A DNA stretch of 64,000 nucleotides from Gammaproteobacteria bacterium (GCA_024641505.1 JAHECY010000003.1:1-64000), one strand, 5' to 3'. Shown: positions 8,001-16,952, numbered from the stretch's first letter. The notes: generated by a model not told the origin, from the letters alone. Translations and numbers: made by a program.

Positions 8001-8639
8001 TATGAAATCCTGTTGCGCGTGAAAGATACCAACGGGGAAAATATCACTTCCGATTTCGTCGAAGCAGCGGAACGCTACAATCGCATGCAGGATGTCGACC
8101 GCTGGGTCATTCGCAAGACCTTTGATTGGATGGCTGCCAACTCCCGAAAGCTGGAGGATCTGGAAGCCCTGTCCATCAACCTCTCAGGCTGCTCACTCAA
8201 TGACCAGACAACTTTGGATTTCGTGCGCGGCGAATTCAAGCGCACAAACATACCTACCAACAAAGTGTGTTTCGAAATCACGGAGACCACGGGTGTCACC
8301 AGCTTGTCCAGTGCATCGGAATTTATTCTAACGCTTAAGGAGATCGGTTGCCGATTTTCCCTTGATGATTTCGGCTCAGGCATGTCTTCCTACGCCTATC
8401 TCAAAAATTTGCCGGTGGACTACTTGAAGATCGATGGTGCCTTTATTCGCGATCTGGCACGTAATCCCAGCGACCAGGCGCTGGTCAATTCCATTTGTGA
8501 AGTGGGACACTTCATGGGCAAGAAGATCATCGCTGAATACGTGGAAAATAATTCCGTGTTGAAAAAACTGCAGGATTTGCGCGTCGATTATGCACAAGGC
8601 TATGGCGTGGAAAAACCCAAGCCCCTATCCATGCTGTAA
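5031..8639 (+). CDS. PilZ-DUF1631-GGDEF-EAL cyclic-di-GMP protein
   Basis: 1202 residues with no membrane segment. An N-terminal PilZ-like domain (about 18-120) has F-D-R-V-P-V and the D-F-S-V-G-G-M c-di-GMP-binding pattern. A DUF1631-like region spans about 150-770 with a low-complexity Ala/Pro/Gln linker near 375-450. The GGDEF domain (about 775-945) carries G-S-D-E-F near residue 860, so the second Gly is Ser and cyclase activity is doubtful. The EAL domain (about 960-1195) keeps the catalytic set: E of Y-E-I-L-L-R, N of I-N-L-S-G, E of F-E-I-T-E, D-D-F-G-S-G, K of L-K-I-D-G, E of A-E-Y-V-E and Q of Y-A-Q-G. It is probably a phosphodiesterase that senses its own ligand through PilZ. It is divergent from the stress operon. 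Confidence 0.9.
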   Translation: MTGLTPPGPTGSAESDNRAFDRVPVQLSAHVIRHDNSVVACIVRDFSVGGMLLFYPGDSTKNTPNSVSQKEQVVITCKVKQGKVLTLNFEGTVVRVSDTGFAVRLRNPDLNFLQILHKVASIQEKLTVNKLKKPVAAASPDVQREREKLIQDCHQRFMQNLDTLVNMFVGAAVDTMRRPETGKSLTDRNLLSEASRVIESQRETFKMGFKKNVATRLRDYQPVPVKSQDFSELNYSANTLSIVDDDLYEDWLADTTTIDKVQTKCSEALYELGVRLSDLYQAKIDFQNCPYRPALFVDCFDQVLKPFNFAHAVNMACHTAFREVLLKTAGELYKQINDFLIGKNIVPVITYHISKKTGERQAKIHDDSGAVPNEQQNLKDAPEATPAPAATAKSDARPQTKAEQPLPAPQPVDRSQRKPAVKQTPAQPSAATVNNGETASPSILDVVGNLINLRQNASSTPQSGPANNAQLPQTPEFKITEVLAALNTLGADASSSNKPDSRNTKEALIESLRQADGSIKQLGQRESQIIDFSDKVFHLMNDDMQVSDQIKTWINRLEMPILKMALQDEELFLNREHMVRNVINKIAQLEVLVGEAEKNSPQNSMVVNAIEWIIDMVSKEHDGEPDAFDRASHQLDILLQTQQHNFDKNLQTVQRDLAAGKIDLNKSTTTEYTSPWTDSPETQNDWLKRVARIHERDWVVLNDKNDVSPERLRVGVVDKDGNRMALVNLVGNLNRGISFTDMARHLEDGTATYLDSANESAMDRAQYTMLQELHEELLDQAKHDILTGFFNRREFEKQLRKILEPNGDNKLRLIAAFFDLDKFKLINDACGYQSGDELLRKTAELMRAKLPDNAILARLGSDEFGMIIQDASLDDALEYSENLLETVHDSKFTFDDKRFTVAISAGIVHVRKPGESANEIMREAENSCNMAKESGGNRIMVYAAGNRGLSHKQDVLKWAAELDRILEEELLTLSCQRIMPIRGGGMHKNKYEILLRVKDTNGENITSDFVEAAERYNRMQDVDRWVIRKTFDWMAANSRKLEDLEALSINLSGCSLNDQTTLDFVRGEFKRTNIPTNKVCFEITETTGVTSLSSASEFILTLKEIGCRFSLDDFGSGMSSYAYLKNLPVDYLKIDGAFIRDLARNPSDQALVNSICEVGHFMGKKIIAEYVENNSVLKKLQDLRVDYAQGYGVEKPKPLSML

Positions 8640-8698
8640 GTAGGGCGAAATTCGGGGCAACCGACCATGGCGGGGCTGAACATGAGCACCGGTCACGC

Positions 8699-8944
8699 CT
8701 ATTTCTGCTTGGCCGCCCAGATCGCCAATTTGTGGCGCATGCTCGCCTGGCTCACCTGATCCTCCGGCAACGCCTGGATGACCTTATCGTGGACCAATAG
8801 CCGATAAATATATTCGATGCGCTCCTTGGCTGAATCCGTAGGTTCGAATTCCACCACGCCGCGTGTTTCACCATATTCCATACCGAGGCGGATAGCTTCC
8901 TTAACCAGTTCAGCTTCATTTTTCAGCTTCTTGTTTTTGCTCAT
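8699..8944 (-). CDS. DUF5062-like small conserved protein
   Basis: 81 residues: a lysine-rich start (S-K-N-K-K-L-K-N-E-A-E-L-V-K-E-A), an E-F-E-P-T-D-S-A-K-E-R-I-E-Y-I-Y-R-L-L-V core, and a C-terminal H-K-L-A-I-W-A-A. From memory this pattern fits the DUF5062 family of gammaproteobacterial cytosolic proteins, whose function is unknown. No signal peptide or membrane helix is present. It is a single gene facing away from hemE, with about 170 bp between them for two promoters. Gene reality is likely; the family name is moderately certain. Confidence 0.7.
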   Translation of the reverse strand: MSKNKKLKNEAELVKEAIRLGMEYGETRGVVEFEPTDSAKERIEYIYRLLVHDKVIQALPEDQVSQASMRHKLAIWAAKQK

Positions 8945-9117
8945 GCAGAACAGCTCCGCAGGGTGGGCCTACTGACCCATAGTAACGGCCGCCATCCAAT
9001 CTACCAACGCCTAAACCTATTTTCTTTATTCCCTCGGTGCCTTTTTTTCGTTGTGCTAAACTGCGATTCTTTTTGTTGAATGGACAGCATAACACCTATT
9101 ATTATGCAGGGATTTAC

Positions 9118-10182
9118 ATGAGCAAACTGAAAAACGATCGATTTTTACGGGCACTGTTACGCGAACCGGTGGATTGCACCCCCGTCTGGATGATGCGGCA
9201 GGCTGGCCGGTATCTGCCTGAATACCGGGCGACGCGTACCAAAGCCGGCAGTTTTATGGATTTATGTAAAAATCCCGACCTGGCCTGCGAAGTTACACTG
9301 CAGCCTCTGGATCGCTACCCTCTGGATGCCGCAATCCTGTTTTCAGACATTCTGACGATACCGGATGCCATGGGCCTGGGTTTATCTTTTAACGAGGGAG
9401 AAGGCCCGGTATTCGCCCGTCCCGTACGCACCGCTCAGGAAGTCGAGCGTCTGGGCGTGCCGGACCCAGAGCAAGAACTGCGCTACGTGATGGATGCGGT
9501 ACGGGTAATTCGCCGAGAACTGAACGGCCGCGTTCCGCTGATCGGCTTTTCCGGCAGCCCCTGGACACTGGCCACTTATATGGTGGAAGGCGGCTCGTCG
9601 AAGGAATATGCCAATATCAAGAAAATGATGTACGACACACCGGCGGTTATGCATAAGCTGCTGGCAGTCGTTGCGCAGTCCGTCACCACTTACCTGAATG
9701 CCCAGGTTGCCGCCGGCGCTCAGGCGCTGATGATCTTCGATACCTGGGGTGGCATCCTGACGCCACGCGACTACCAACGATTCTCGCTCAATTACATGGC
9801 GCAAATCGTCCAGGGGCTGACCCGGGAAGCGGACGGCCGTAAGGTACCCGTGATTCTGTTCACCAAGGGCGGCGGCGCTTGGCTGGAGGCAATGGCGGCC
9901 ACCGGCTGCGATGGCCTCGGACTGGACTGGACCATCAATATCGGCGAAGCCCGTAAGCGGGTGGGCGCCAAGGTGGCCTTACAAGGCAACATGGACCCGT
10001 CGGTGCTTTATGCATCTCCGACACGCATCCGGGAAGAAGTCGCCAGCATCCTGGCCGACTACGGGCAAGGCAATGGTCATGTGTTCAATCTTGGCCACGG
10101 CATCCATCAGCATGTCGACCCTGAACATGCCGGCGCTTTTATTGCTGCGGTACATGAACTCAGTCGACCCTATCACAAATAA
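9118..10182 (+). CDS. hemE: Uroporphyrinogen decarboxylase
   Basis: HemE removes four carboxyl groups from uroporphyrinogen III to give coproporphyrinogen III in haem synthesis, in the cytoplasm. The 354-residue protein has the family landmarks: [15 protein letters not shown] near the start, [12 protein letters not shown], the [10 protein letters not shown] loop, and the C-terminal F-N-L-G-H-G-I. I start it at the ATG at 9118, which matches the usual N-terminus and has AGGG eight bases ahead; the open frame extends upstream without similarity. The stop overlaps the start of a rhodanese gene by 29 bases. Confidence 0.96.
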   Translation: MSKLKNDRFLRALLREPVDCTPVWMMRQAGRYLPEYRATRTKAGSFMDLCKNPDLACEVTLQPLDRYPLDAAILFSDILTIPDAMGLGLSFNEGEGPVFARPVRTAQEVERLGVPDPEQELRYVMDAVRVIRRELNGRVPLIGFSGSPWTLATYMVEGGSSKEYANIKKMMYDTPAVMHKLLAVVAQSVTTYLNAQVAAGAQALMIFDTWGGILTPRDYQRFSLNYMAQIVQGLTREADGRKVPVILFTKGGGAWLEAMAATGCDGLGLDWTINIGEARKRVGAKVALQGNMDPSVLYASPTRIREEVASILADYGQGNGHVFNLGHGIHQHVDPEHAGAFIAAVHELSRPYHK

Positions 10183-10594
10183 TCTCCCACGGCGGCGCGC
10201 CGGGAAAGTCGTTTTCGGCTTGCTGGCGATCCTGGTGCCGGCGCTTGCCGGCACCGGTTGTGGTTTCATGCGGCCGGATCAGCTGCAAATGATCACACCG
10301 GCGGCCTTGAATCAAGTAATGCAGCAGTCGGACATTCTGTTGATTGATGTGCACACGCCTGAACAGAAACACATTCCCGGCACGGATCACTACATTCCGT
10401 TTTACCGCGTCGGCAGTCATCTCGATATCTTCCCTGCAAACAAACAGTCTCCAATTTACCTTTATTGTAAAAGCGGCCACATGGGTAACTGGGCGGCACG
10501 CACCTTATTGAGCCTGGGCTACACCAATATCTTCAATCTGGAAGGCGGCAGTGACGCCTGGCTGGCGCAAGGTTTACCCAAGCCCAGCCTCTGA
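10154..10594 (+). CDS. Exported single-domain rhodanese-like protein
   Basis: The start at 10154 gives 146 residues. A basic N-terminus and a hydrophobic stretch ([15 protein letters not shown]) end in T-G-C-G, so the protein is either a lipoprotein with an imperfect lipobox or a membrane-anchored periplasmic protein. The rest is a rhodanese fold: [20 protein letters not shown], then the active-site loop Y-C-K-S-G-H-M-G with the catalytic Cys, and G-G-S-D-A-W at the end. Such proteins carry persulfide sulfur. The gene overlaps hemE in a different frame, so the two are probably cotranscribed. Confidence 0.8.
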   Translation: MNSVDPITNNLPRRRAGKVVFGLLAILVPALAGTGCGFMRPDQLQMITPAALNQVMQQSDILLIDVHTPEQKHIPGTDHYIPFYRVGSHLDIFPANKQSPIYLYCKSGHMGNWAARTLLSLGYTNIFNLEGGSDAWLAQGLPKPSL

Positions 10595-10709
10595 TATCAC
10601 GCGTCAAGATAACCATATTCGATATCAGGCCCATGATTTCGCGATATTAGCCAAAGAACCCGACACAAGTACCGATAAGAAGTCATACAACCACTCATCT
10701 GTAGATCAC

Positions 10710-13076
10710 ATGCTCAACCAGGGGTACGATGTCATCCTCACCGGTCACGTGCGACCGATGTTTGATCGGGAAGCCGTGGTCGCGGGCCTCATTCGGGTAC
10801 TGAAAATTTCCGACGACAAAGCCCGCACACTCCTCAAGAACAGTCACCATAAACTCAAGGCCAATCTCCCGGTATTCCAGGCACAACAATACCTGATCGC
10901 GCTGGAGGCCATAGGTGCGCAGTGTCTGGTAACGCCGGCAAGCGGCAGCTATACCAACACCATTGCCCTGGATGCTTACGCCATTCGACACGCCCTTAAC
11001 GGTATCGTTGATCTGGAACCCGGCAGTCAGAGCCTAAATTTACCGCTGATGTATCTGGTCGCCCTGAGCTGCCTGGCACTTCCGATACTCTATTGTGGAG
11101 TGGTGCTGGGTTCGCTGTATGGCATTCTGTGGCATGCCGTCAACAATATCGACTGGCTGCCATCGCTTCCCCCGACGCTGGCATTTTTCCTCTACGCGCT
11201 GCCCATTCCTCTGGCGCTGCTGGGCGTGATTTGCCTGATCAAACCCTTGTTTCGTTCGGTACCTGAGCAATTACCCGGCAATTCCATCGACCTGGAACAA
11301 CTTCCCACCCTTAAAGTGTTCATTCACGAAATCGCCCGCAAACTGGAAGCACCGCCTCCCAGGGAACTGCGCCTTACCATGGATTGCAACGCATACCTGG
11401 CCCCGCGTCACGGCTACCGCAGCCTGCAGGATGCGGATCTGGTCATGGGACTGGGCCTGCCTTTGATTGCCGGCCTGAGCGCCAATCAATTAGCCGGTGT
11501 CGTTGCGCACATGCTCGGCGGTTTCAGTCATGAGCGCGCCATCAAGCTGCATTTCATCGTGCAATTCATCAACCGCTGGTTTCATGCCTGTGCCTACCAG
11601 CCGGATCACTGGGATCGTGCCTTGAAAAAACTACGCCGCCGCCAGCCTGCTTATCTGGCCCGAATCTGCGCTCTGGCTGAATTGTGCGTGCGCGGCGGCA
11701 CCAAGCTTCCGGCATTCTTTCTACGCATCAGTGTATTCATCGGACGCCACTTAACCCATCGCATGGCGCAATTGGCGGACTCTTATCAAAGCATCATGGC
11801 CGGCTCCTACGTGTTTCACACCACCATGGAACGCATTTCCGAACTGAAACTCGCACACCGGAAGGTGATGCTGAATATCATGTCGCTACTGGACAACGGG
11901 GAGCCACCAAAAGACATCGTGAAACCGATTGTGAGATTGGCGGATCAACTGAGCGTAAAAGAAAAAATGAATATTCGGCTACTGATGGCGAATACAGACA
12001 TTTCCGCCATCGCCAGCTATCCGGCGCCTGGCGAAAGGATCAGTTACGCCTTCGAGTTGAATATTCCGGGATTTTTCGGCATCGATGCGCCGGCATATTT
12101 CCTCGTACCTAACATCGATGATCTATGCCAGGAGCACACCCGCTTGGCCTTTAATGCGCCGACCGAGACCATGCATAGCGACCATCACACCCCGATCAAC
12201 ACCCGGGAACGCACCATCCTCAACGAATACCTGTGCGGCATGCTGCATGACCAGCGCGTTATTGCACCGGCGGTATTGCACATCGATATTACCGATCGTG
12301 ACCGGGTACAACAGGAGCTGCACAAAGCCATCAATCGCCAGCAGCAAGAAGCAAACACCTACCAGCAAACACTATTGCAGCTTCGGGCGCTGGAACAAAC
12401 CCTGCCCGATTTATATGAACACTGGTTGCTTAACGACATGCACGCCGGGACATGGCAGGAAGAGTTGCAGCAGCATCAACGCATCTGCGCACAACTCGAA
12501 CCCACGGAACTGCCGGCAGCCGTACACATGGGCATCACTCTGGCATTGGCGGCACTGGACACCGACCCTACCAGCAAACTGCATCTGCACATTATCATTC
12601 GCGCCTTGCAAACCCTGGAACAGATCAGCCATACACTCTATTTATTTCACACTCATGCCGTGACACTGGACCGGCTGTATCTGAAGGCCGGCGACGACCC
12701 CAGGATCAACGACGGCATCATTAACAGCTGCCTCGACGCGTGCATTAGCGACTATGAAAATATTCTGCAACTTTGCGCCGACACTCCCCATCCGAAAGCG
12801 ACTGCTCACGACCAAAAAACCCTGGAGCAATTCCTGGTGGAGCGCTGTGGTCCGCCGGATATTCTACTACTGCATTCAACCTCGGCATCAAAGCATTTCC
12901 AGAAAGTTCGCGACTGCGTCATCAATCTCGGACAACGCCTGATGCTCGAAATCGCGCAAGAAACGGACACCCTGCAAACCCGCTATCTAACGGCAGCTGA
13001 CACCCTGGCGCCGGCATCGGAGGCACTGTTGACGACACCGACAAAACTCAACAGTCAAAATTCGCAAGCCTCATAA
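10710..13076 (+). CDS. Large membrane protein with a zinc-less M48 peptidase-like domain
   Basis: From the ATG at 10710 the protein has 788 residues; an ATG at 10551 would overlap the rhodanese gene and adds no recognisable sequence. Residues 1-75 form a small domain (Y-D-V-I-L-T-G-H-V...L-I-R-V-L-K-I-S-D-D-K-A) seen at the N-terminus of other gammaproteobacterial membrane proteins. Two hydrophobic hairpins follow at about 110-185. The middle resembles M48 peptidases of the type with G-L-P-L-I-A-G-L-S-x-x-Q-L-A-G-V-V-A-H. However, the HExxH motif reads H-M-L-G-G, and the third-ligand motif ExDAD reads A-Q-L-A-D. The zinc site is therefore lost and the protein is probably not a peptidase. The long C-terminal part is helical and Gln-rich. 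Confidence 0.75.
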   Translation: MLNQGYDVILTGHVRPMFDREAVVAGLIRVLKISDDKARTLLKNSHHKLKANLPVFQAQQYLIALEAIGAQCLVTPASGSYTNTIALDAYAIRHALNGIVDLEPGSQSLNLPLMYLVALSCLALPILYCGVVLGSLYGILWHAVNNIDWLPSLPPTLAFFLYALPIPLALLGVICLIKPLFRSVPEQLPGNSIDLEQLPTLKVFIHEIARKLEAPPPRELRLTMDCNAYLAPRHGYRSLQDADLVMGLGLPLIAGLSANQLAGVVAHMLGGFSHERAIKLHFIVQFINRWFHACAYQPDHWDRALKKLRRRQPAYLARICALAELCVRGGTKLPAFFLRISVFIGRHLTHRMAQLADSYQSIMAGSYVFHTTMERISELKLAHRKVMLNIMSLLDNGEPPKDIVKPIVRLADQLSVKEKMNIRLLMANTDISAIASYPAPGERISYAFELNIPGFFGIDAPAYFLVPNIDDLCQEHTRLAFNAPTETMHSDHHTPINTRERTILNEYLCGMLHDQRVIAPAVLHIDITDRDRVQQELHKAINRQQQEANTYQQTLLQLRALEQTLPDLYEHWLLNDMHAGTWQEELQQHQRICAQLEPTELPAAVHMGITLALAALDTDPTSKLHLHIIIRALQTLEQISHTLYLFHTHAVTLDRLYLKAGDDPRINDGIINSCLDACISDYENILQLCADTPHPKATAHDQKTLEQFLVERCGPPDILLLHSTSASKHFQKVRDCVINLGQRLMLEIAQETDTLQTRYLTAADTLAPASEALLTTPTKLNSQNSQAS

Positions 13077-13094
13077 TCCTGTCCGACAGCAAAT

Positions 13095-14318
13095 TCAGAT
13101 GTTACGCGCCACACCGGAAGCAATCGCCGCTTTCGCCACGGCACCGGAAATAGCCTCCTTGAGCCGGGGATCAAACGGCTTGGGAATAATATAATCCTTG
13201 CCGAAACTCATGGAAGGCAAACCATAGGCTTCCAATACTTGTTGCGGTACCGGCTCTCGAGCCAACTGCGCCAGCGCACGTACTGCGGCAATTTTCATTT
13301 CACTGTTGATACAGCGGGCCCGCACATCCAACGCACCACGAAAGATAAAGGGAAAACCAAGAACGTTGTTCACCTGGTTGGGATAATCGGAGCGCCCCGT
13401 GGCCATGATCACGTCATCCCTTTCCTGCGCCACGATAGCGGGATTTATTTCCGGATCCGGGTTTGACAACGCGAAGATCACCGCGTTAGGTGCCATGCTG
13501 CGCACCATGGCCGCATCCACCAGATCAGGACCGGAGACGCCGATCATGACATCGGCCCCCCGCATAATATCGGCAAGTGTGCGCGCCGGCGTGACATGGG
13601 CGAATTCCTGCTTGTATGCCGGCAATCCACCGCGCTCCGATTGCACCACGCCCGTGCGATCTACCAGAAAGATATTTTCCTTGGTGGCGCCGAGCTCCAC
13701 CAGCAACTTCATCGACGCAATACCCGCGGCGCCAGCACCGATGCAGACTATGCGCACCTGTCCGATGTTCTTGCCTTGAATTTCCAGCGCATTGAGCAAT
13801 CCGGCGCTGATAATAATGGCGGTGCCATGCTGGTCATCGTGAAACACCGGAATGTCCAACCTGTCGATAAGCGCTTGCTCTATCTCGAAACAATGGGGCG
13901 CGGCGATGTCTTCCAGGTTGATTCCGCCAAAAGTAGGCGAGATGTTGATCACGGTATCGATAAACGCCGCGGGCGATGGCGCATTGACTTCTATATCGAA
14001 TACATCGATATCCGCGAAGCGCTTGAACAACACTCCCTTGCCTTCCATCACCGGCTTACCCGCCAGCGCCCCCACGTTGCCCAGCCCCAATACCGCGGTA
14101 CCGTCGGTGATCACCGCCACCAGATTGCCCTTGCCGGTATATTGGTAGGCAGCTTCCGCATCCTGGGCGATCTCGCGCACCGGGGCGGCCACGCCGGGCG
14201 TGTACGCCAAGGCCAGGTCACGCTGGGTGGCGCAGGGCTTGGTGACTTCAATACCCAGCTTGCCCGGACGGGGTTGCGCATGATACTGCAGGGCCTCTGC
14301 TTTTAAATCTTTGAACAT
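13095..14318 (-). CDS. Malic enzyme, short form (NADP-type)
   Basis: 407 residues converting malate to pyruvate and CO2 with reduction of NAD(P). Visible landmarks are [10 protein letters not shown] (malate site), the [13 protein letters not shown] motif, [10 protein letters not shown], the Rossmann loop G-A-G-A-A-G-I-A, and A-L-S-N-P-D-P-E-I. It matches the malic enzyme half of MaeB, but the C-terminal phosphotransacetylase-like domain of MaeB (about 330 residues) is absent, as in many Gram-positive and some proteobacterial enzymes. It converges on the M48-like gene with an 18-bp gap. Cofactor choice cannot be read with certainty. Confidence 0.92.
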   Translation of the reverse strand: MFKDLKAEALQYHAQPRPGKLGIEVTKPCATQRDLALAYTPGVAAPVREIAQDAEAAYQYTGKGNLVAVITDGTAVLGLGNVGALAGKPVMEGKGVLFKRFADIDVFDIEVNAPSPAAFIDTVINISPTFGGINLEDIAAPHCFEIEQALIDRLDIPVFHDDQHGTAIIISAGLLNALEIQGKNIGQVRIVCIGAGAAGIASMKLLVELGATKENIFLVDRTGVVQSERGGLPAYKQEFAHVTPARTLADIMRGADVMIGVSGPDLVDAAMVRSMAPNAVIFALSNPDPEINPAIVAQERDDVIMATGRSDYPNQVNNVLGFPFIFRGALDVRARCINSEMKIAAVRALAQLAREPVPQQVLEAYGLPSMSFGKDYIIPKPFDPRLKEAISGAVAKAAIASGVARNI

Positions 14319-14358
14319 TTCGCTTACCTTGATCTATTAACGTGATGGATGTCGTTGG

Positions 14359-15165
14359 TCAATCCAGGAGCTCCAGGGATGCCGGGTGCCGTACGCGGAT
14401 GATCTGCTGATCTTTGTAACGACTGAGCCAACCCCGGGCGATCACTGTGCGGCCCTGCAATTGCTCCGGCCGGTAGTGGGTAAAGTATGCCATATCATCA
14501 CGCGCCACCCGCAGTGCAACGCGTTGACTCAAATTAAGCCAGACGGATTTCCGGCTCTTACCCACACGCTCTATCTTACCTTTAAGGTAGACAAAACCGC
14601 CGGCGTTGGCCGGTAAGGAAGTTGGCGTCACCGGCAAGTAATCGCCCCCCGACCACATACCCAGGCGCGCCTGGCGAGCCTTGCGCTCATCTTCAAGATA
14701 GCACTCGGCATGTGCCACGTTTGGCGGCACGGTAATTGCCGCCGCCAGCCCTTCACGCAACAGCACACGCTGCAAATCCAGACCGTCCTTACCAAAAACA
14801 TAGGCAAGCAGGCGACCATAATGGTCTTCCCGTTGCGGACCGAAACTCAAACCGACCTCAGGTGCAGCGCTGATCAAACGGGTAAGGCGTTGCCGAGCCG
14901 TATCGGCAAAGGGTTGAGCGGGCTTGTTGTTCTTGCCCACTTCAGGAGTATTGATACCCAGAAAGCGCACCCGTCGGCCATCCTGTAGCTTGACCGTGTC
15001 GCCATCGAACACGGCGACCACGCGTGCCCTTTCCTCGATGACCGGTGCTTGACATGGCTCCGCCAGCGCACCGGTAGCGATCGCCACCAACCAGAGAAAG
15101 GCAGTCGCATGCCCAAAAGAAAAGGCGCCTTTGTGAGGCGCCTGCTTTCCTATAATCCGCGGCAT
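14359..15165 (-). CDS. Secreted thermonuclease-like protein (SNase fold)
   Basis: 268 residues from the ATG at 15165. A hydrophobic segment around residues 19-35 (A-T-A-F-L-W-L-V-A-I-A-T-G-A-L-A) serves as signal peptide. The nuclease domain shows V-F-D-G-D-T-V-K-L, R-F-L-G-I-N-T-P-E-V and D-H-Y-G-R-L-L-A-Y-V-F, giving the Asp, Glu and Arg residues needed for Ca-dependent phosphodiester cleavage. About 90 C-terminal residues form an additional OB-like domain (G-F-V-Y-L-K-G-K-I-E-R-V). The gene starts eight bases after rpmE, and a strong intrinsic terminator overlaps its first codons, so expression would require readthrough or a later start. Confidence 0.85.
   Translation of the reverse strand: MPRIIGKQAPHKGAFSFGHATAFLWLVAIATGALAEPCQAPVIEERARVVAVFDGDTVKLQDGRRVRFLGINTPEVGKNNKPAQPFADTARQRLTRLISAAPEVGLSFGPQREDHYGRLLAYVFGKDGLDLQRVLLREGLAAAITVPPNVAHAECYLEDERKARQARLGMWSGGDYLPVTPTSLPANAGGFVYLKGKIERVGKSRKSVWLNLSQRVALRVARDDMAYFTHYRPEQLQGRTVIARGWLSRYKDQQIIRVRHPASLELLD
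15115..15144 (-). terminator. Intrinsic terminator after rpmE, inside the nuclease 5' end
   Basis: On the minus strand AGGCGCCT, the loop CACAA and AGGCGCCT form an 8-bp GC-rich stem followed by TTTCTTTT. It begins about 30 bases after the rpmE stop and has the form of a rho-independent terminator. The annotated nuclease start codon lies upstream of it, so the hairpin is also read as codons. Confidence 0.7.
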
Positions 15166-15173
15166 TTACGTGA

Positions 15174-15383
15174 TTATTTTTTCAAACCATACTTCTGACG
15201 GAACTTGTCTACCCGACCTGCGGTATCCATCATCTTCTGTTTGCCCGTGTAGAAAGGGTGACAAGCGGAACAGATTTCGATGCTCATTTCGCTCTTGCCC
15301 ATGGTGGAAGCCGTATCAAATTTATTGCCACAACTGCAGGTGACTTTGACGGCCTTATAATTAGGGTGGATTTCCGCTTTCAT
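15174..15383 (-). CDS. rpmE: 50S ribosomal protein L31
   Basis: L31 sits on the large subunit and helps bridge it to the small one. The 69-residue sequence begins M-K-A-E-I-H-P-N-Y and carries four cysteines (Cys16, Cys18, Cys37, Cys40) in C-S-C-G-N and [11 protein letters not shown]. It is therefore the zinc-containing form rather than the Cys-less YkgM-type paralogue. The start has a stretch of A/G-rich sequence ahead (GAGGTAATACA). It is a single gene with its own terminator just downstream. Confidence 0.96.
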   Translation of the reverse strand: MKAEIHPNYKAVKVTCSCGNKFDTASTMGKSEMSIEICSACHPFYTGKQKMMDTAGRVDKFRQKYGLKK

Positions 15384-15570
15384 TGTATTACCTCAAGTGA
15401 CTCTCGTTTGTACGGGCCGATTTCTGACCGGCCATGTCGAAAAAGGCGCCTGATAATAAGGCATAAATCACTTTTCAGCAAGTGAATTGCCGTGTTTACG
15501 ACCAGCGAACACGCCACGCCATTAACTACTTTCCATTATGAAACAATTAGTTAGCATTTTATCCCGTCAA

Positions 15571-15915
15571 TTACGCTGAATACCGCAGGCGCGTTCCATG
15601 GGTCAAAGACAAGGCGATCTCCTCGGCCCTTAACCCCTTGGGGAAGTAACAACCTGAGATTTTAGAACCGTTGAGACTGGCCCCTTCCAGGTTACTTTGA
15701 GAAAAATCGATACCGCGCAGATCCGCTTGACGAAAATAGGCATGGCTGAAGTTGACACCCTTCGCGTCCAACCCCCGCAAATCCAGACTGCGGAAGTCAC
15801 AATGCGTCAAATCGAAGGCTTCACCCGCGGCTTTACGTTTATTGAAATCGGCAATCTTACCTTCCCGCAAAAGTTTGTACATTTTGTCCTGTTTAATTTC
15901 TGGTGCATCACTCAT
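15571..15915 (-). CDS. Pentapeptide-repeat protein
   Basis: 114 residues starting at the ATG at 15915, chosen over an ATG at 15939 because AAAGGAG lies ten bases upstream of it. A short charged N-terminal helix (D-K-M-Y-K-L-L-R-E-G-K-I-A-D-F-N-K-R) precedes about nine A(D/N)LxX-type units, for example C-D-F-R-S, L-D-L-R-G, V-N-F-S-H, A-D-L-R-G, S-N-L-E-G and A-S-L-N-G, predicting a right-handed quadrilateral beta-helix. The protein is cytosolic. Some small proteins of this fold mimic DNA and protect gyrase, but nothing here shows a specific role. Confidence 0.85.
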   Translation of the reverse strand: MSDAPEIKQDKMYKLLREGKIADFNKRKAAGEAFDLTHCDFRSLDLRGLDAKGVNFSHAYFRQADLRGIDFSQSNLEGASLNGSKISGCYFPKGLRAEEIALSLTHGTRLRYSA

Positions 15916-16121
15916 GGCCTTAAACTCCTTTGCAAGCATCCGGCACGAAGGAACTTCGTACCGGGACAGCTTAGATAAACCACTTAAATATTAACCTTCG
16001 GCAGGATTGACTGCTGTGCCGCCGTGCTCTTTATAAATATCGGATACTCAAAAAGTTATGTTTAGAATTGTAACGTAAAATATGTTAAAAATTACGACTT
16101 CTCACCATCGCATTCAATACT

Positions 16122-16952
16122 ATGGTTTCGCTACTCGACTTGCCTGAGGTGCAATCTGCAGTCGCACCCTTGATTACCGGACTGGTCTGCGGGCTACTTT
16201 TGTATCGGTGGGCGCCCCGGTGGGCCGGCTTGAGCCTGGTCACGGGATTTATGACCACAGCGCTTCTGGTCAACGGCGTTACCATTGAGCCTCTGACTGG
16301 CACCCGCAAGATCATCCTGGCGGTCATGGCTGCTACCGTCGCGGCGGCTGTCATCGACGCCAGCCCATTGCGCCCGGTGGTGCGCCGCACGGTGTTAGTG
16401 ATCATCGCGCTGAGCGCATTTTTCTGGATGGCGTTTCGGGTACTCGCCCATAAGGAAGGCATAATATTCTGGCTTTACAGTGCGGGCGGCGTTGTTTATA
16501 TCGCCTGGCTGGTGTTGGCGCTGGATGCCATGCGTCACAATAGCGGCGCTCTGGCAAGTACCGCCGTTGCCTTGGGGATAGGTACCAGCATCACGGCCAT
16601 ACTGGGTGCTTCCGCATTGTTGGGACAACTTGCGGCGGGCATGGCGGCCGGCGGTGGAGCCCTGTGGCTACTGTTGCTGCGCTACCATGAGCACCCCGTC
16701 GGCAATGTCACCAGTTTTGCCGCCGCGCTGAGCTGCGGATTATTGGGCATGGGCGGCATCCTGTTCGCCCAACTTCCCTGGCAGGTGCCAGGGGTGCTGG
16801 CGTTGATGCCCTTGATTCGCTTCCTGCCCCGCGTCAGGGAGTTACCCTACTGGCAGCGAGCATCATTGTACATGCTGGCTGCCGGCGTAATCACCGGCAG
16901 CGCTATCTTCGCGGCATGGCTGATTATTGAGGAGCCTGCCGGACCTTACTGA
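16122..16952 (+). CDS. Polytopic membrane protein of unknown function
   Basis: 276 residues with about nine hydrophobic helices and short loops, rich in Ala, Gly and Leu. I recognise no transporter or enzyme motif. The N-terminus is hydrophobic (L-L-D-L-P-E-V-Q-S-A-V-A-P-L-I-T-G-L-V-C), and a short acidic tail (I-I-E-E-P-A-G-P-Y) ends the protein. The stop is 26 bases before the YceI start on the same strand, so the two could be one transcript. No Shine-Dalgarno is obvious at 16122. It could be a permease-like or lipid-domain protein, but I make no functional call. Confidence 0.65.
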   Translation: MVSLLDLPEVQSAVAPLITGLVCGLLLYRWAPRWAGLSLVTGFMTTALLVNGVTIEPLTGTRKIILAVMAATVAAAVIDASPLRPVVRRTVLVIIALSAFFWMAFRVLAHKEGIIFWLYSAGGVVYIAWLVLALDAMRHNSGALASTAVALGIGTSITAILGASALLGQLAAGMAAGGGALWLLLLRYHEHPVGNVTSFAAALSCGLLGMGGILFAQLPWQVPGVLALMPLIRFLPRVRELPYWQRASLYMLAAGVITGSAIFAAWLIIEEPAGPY

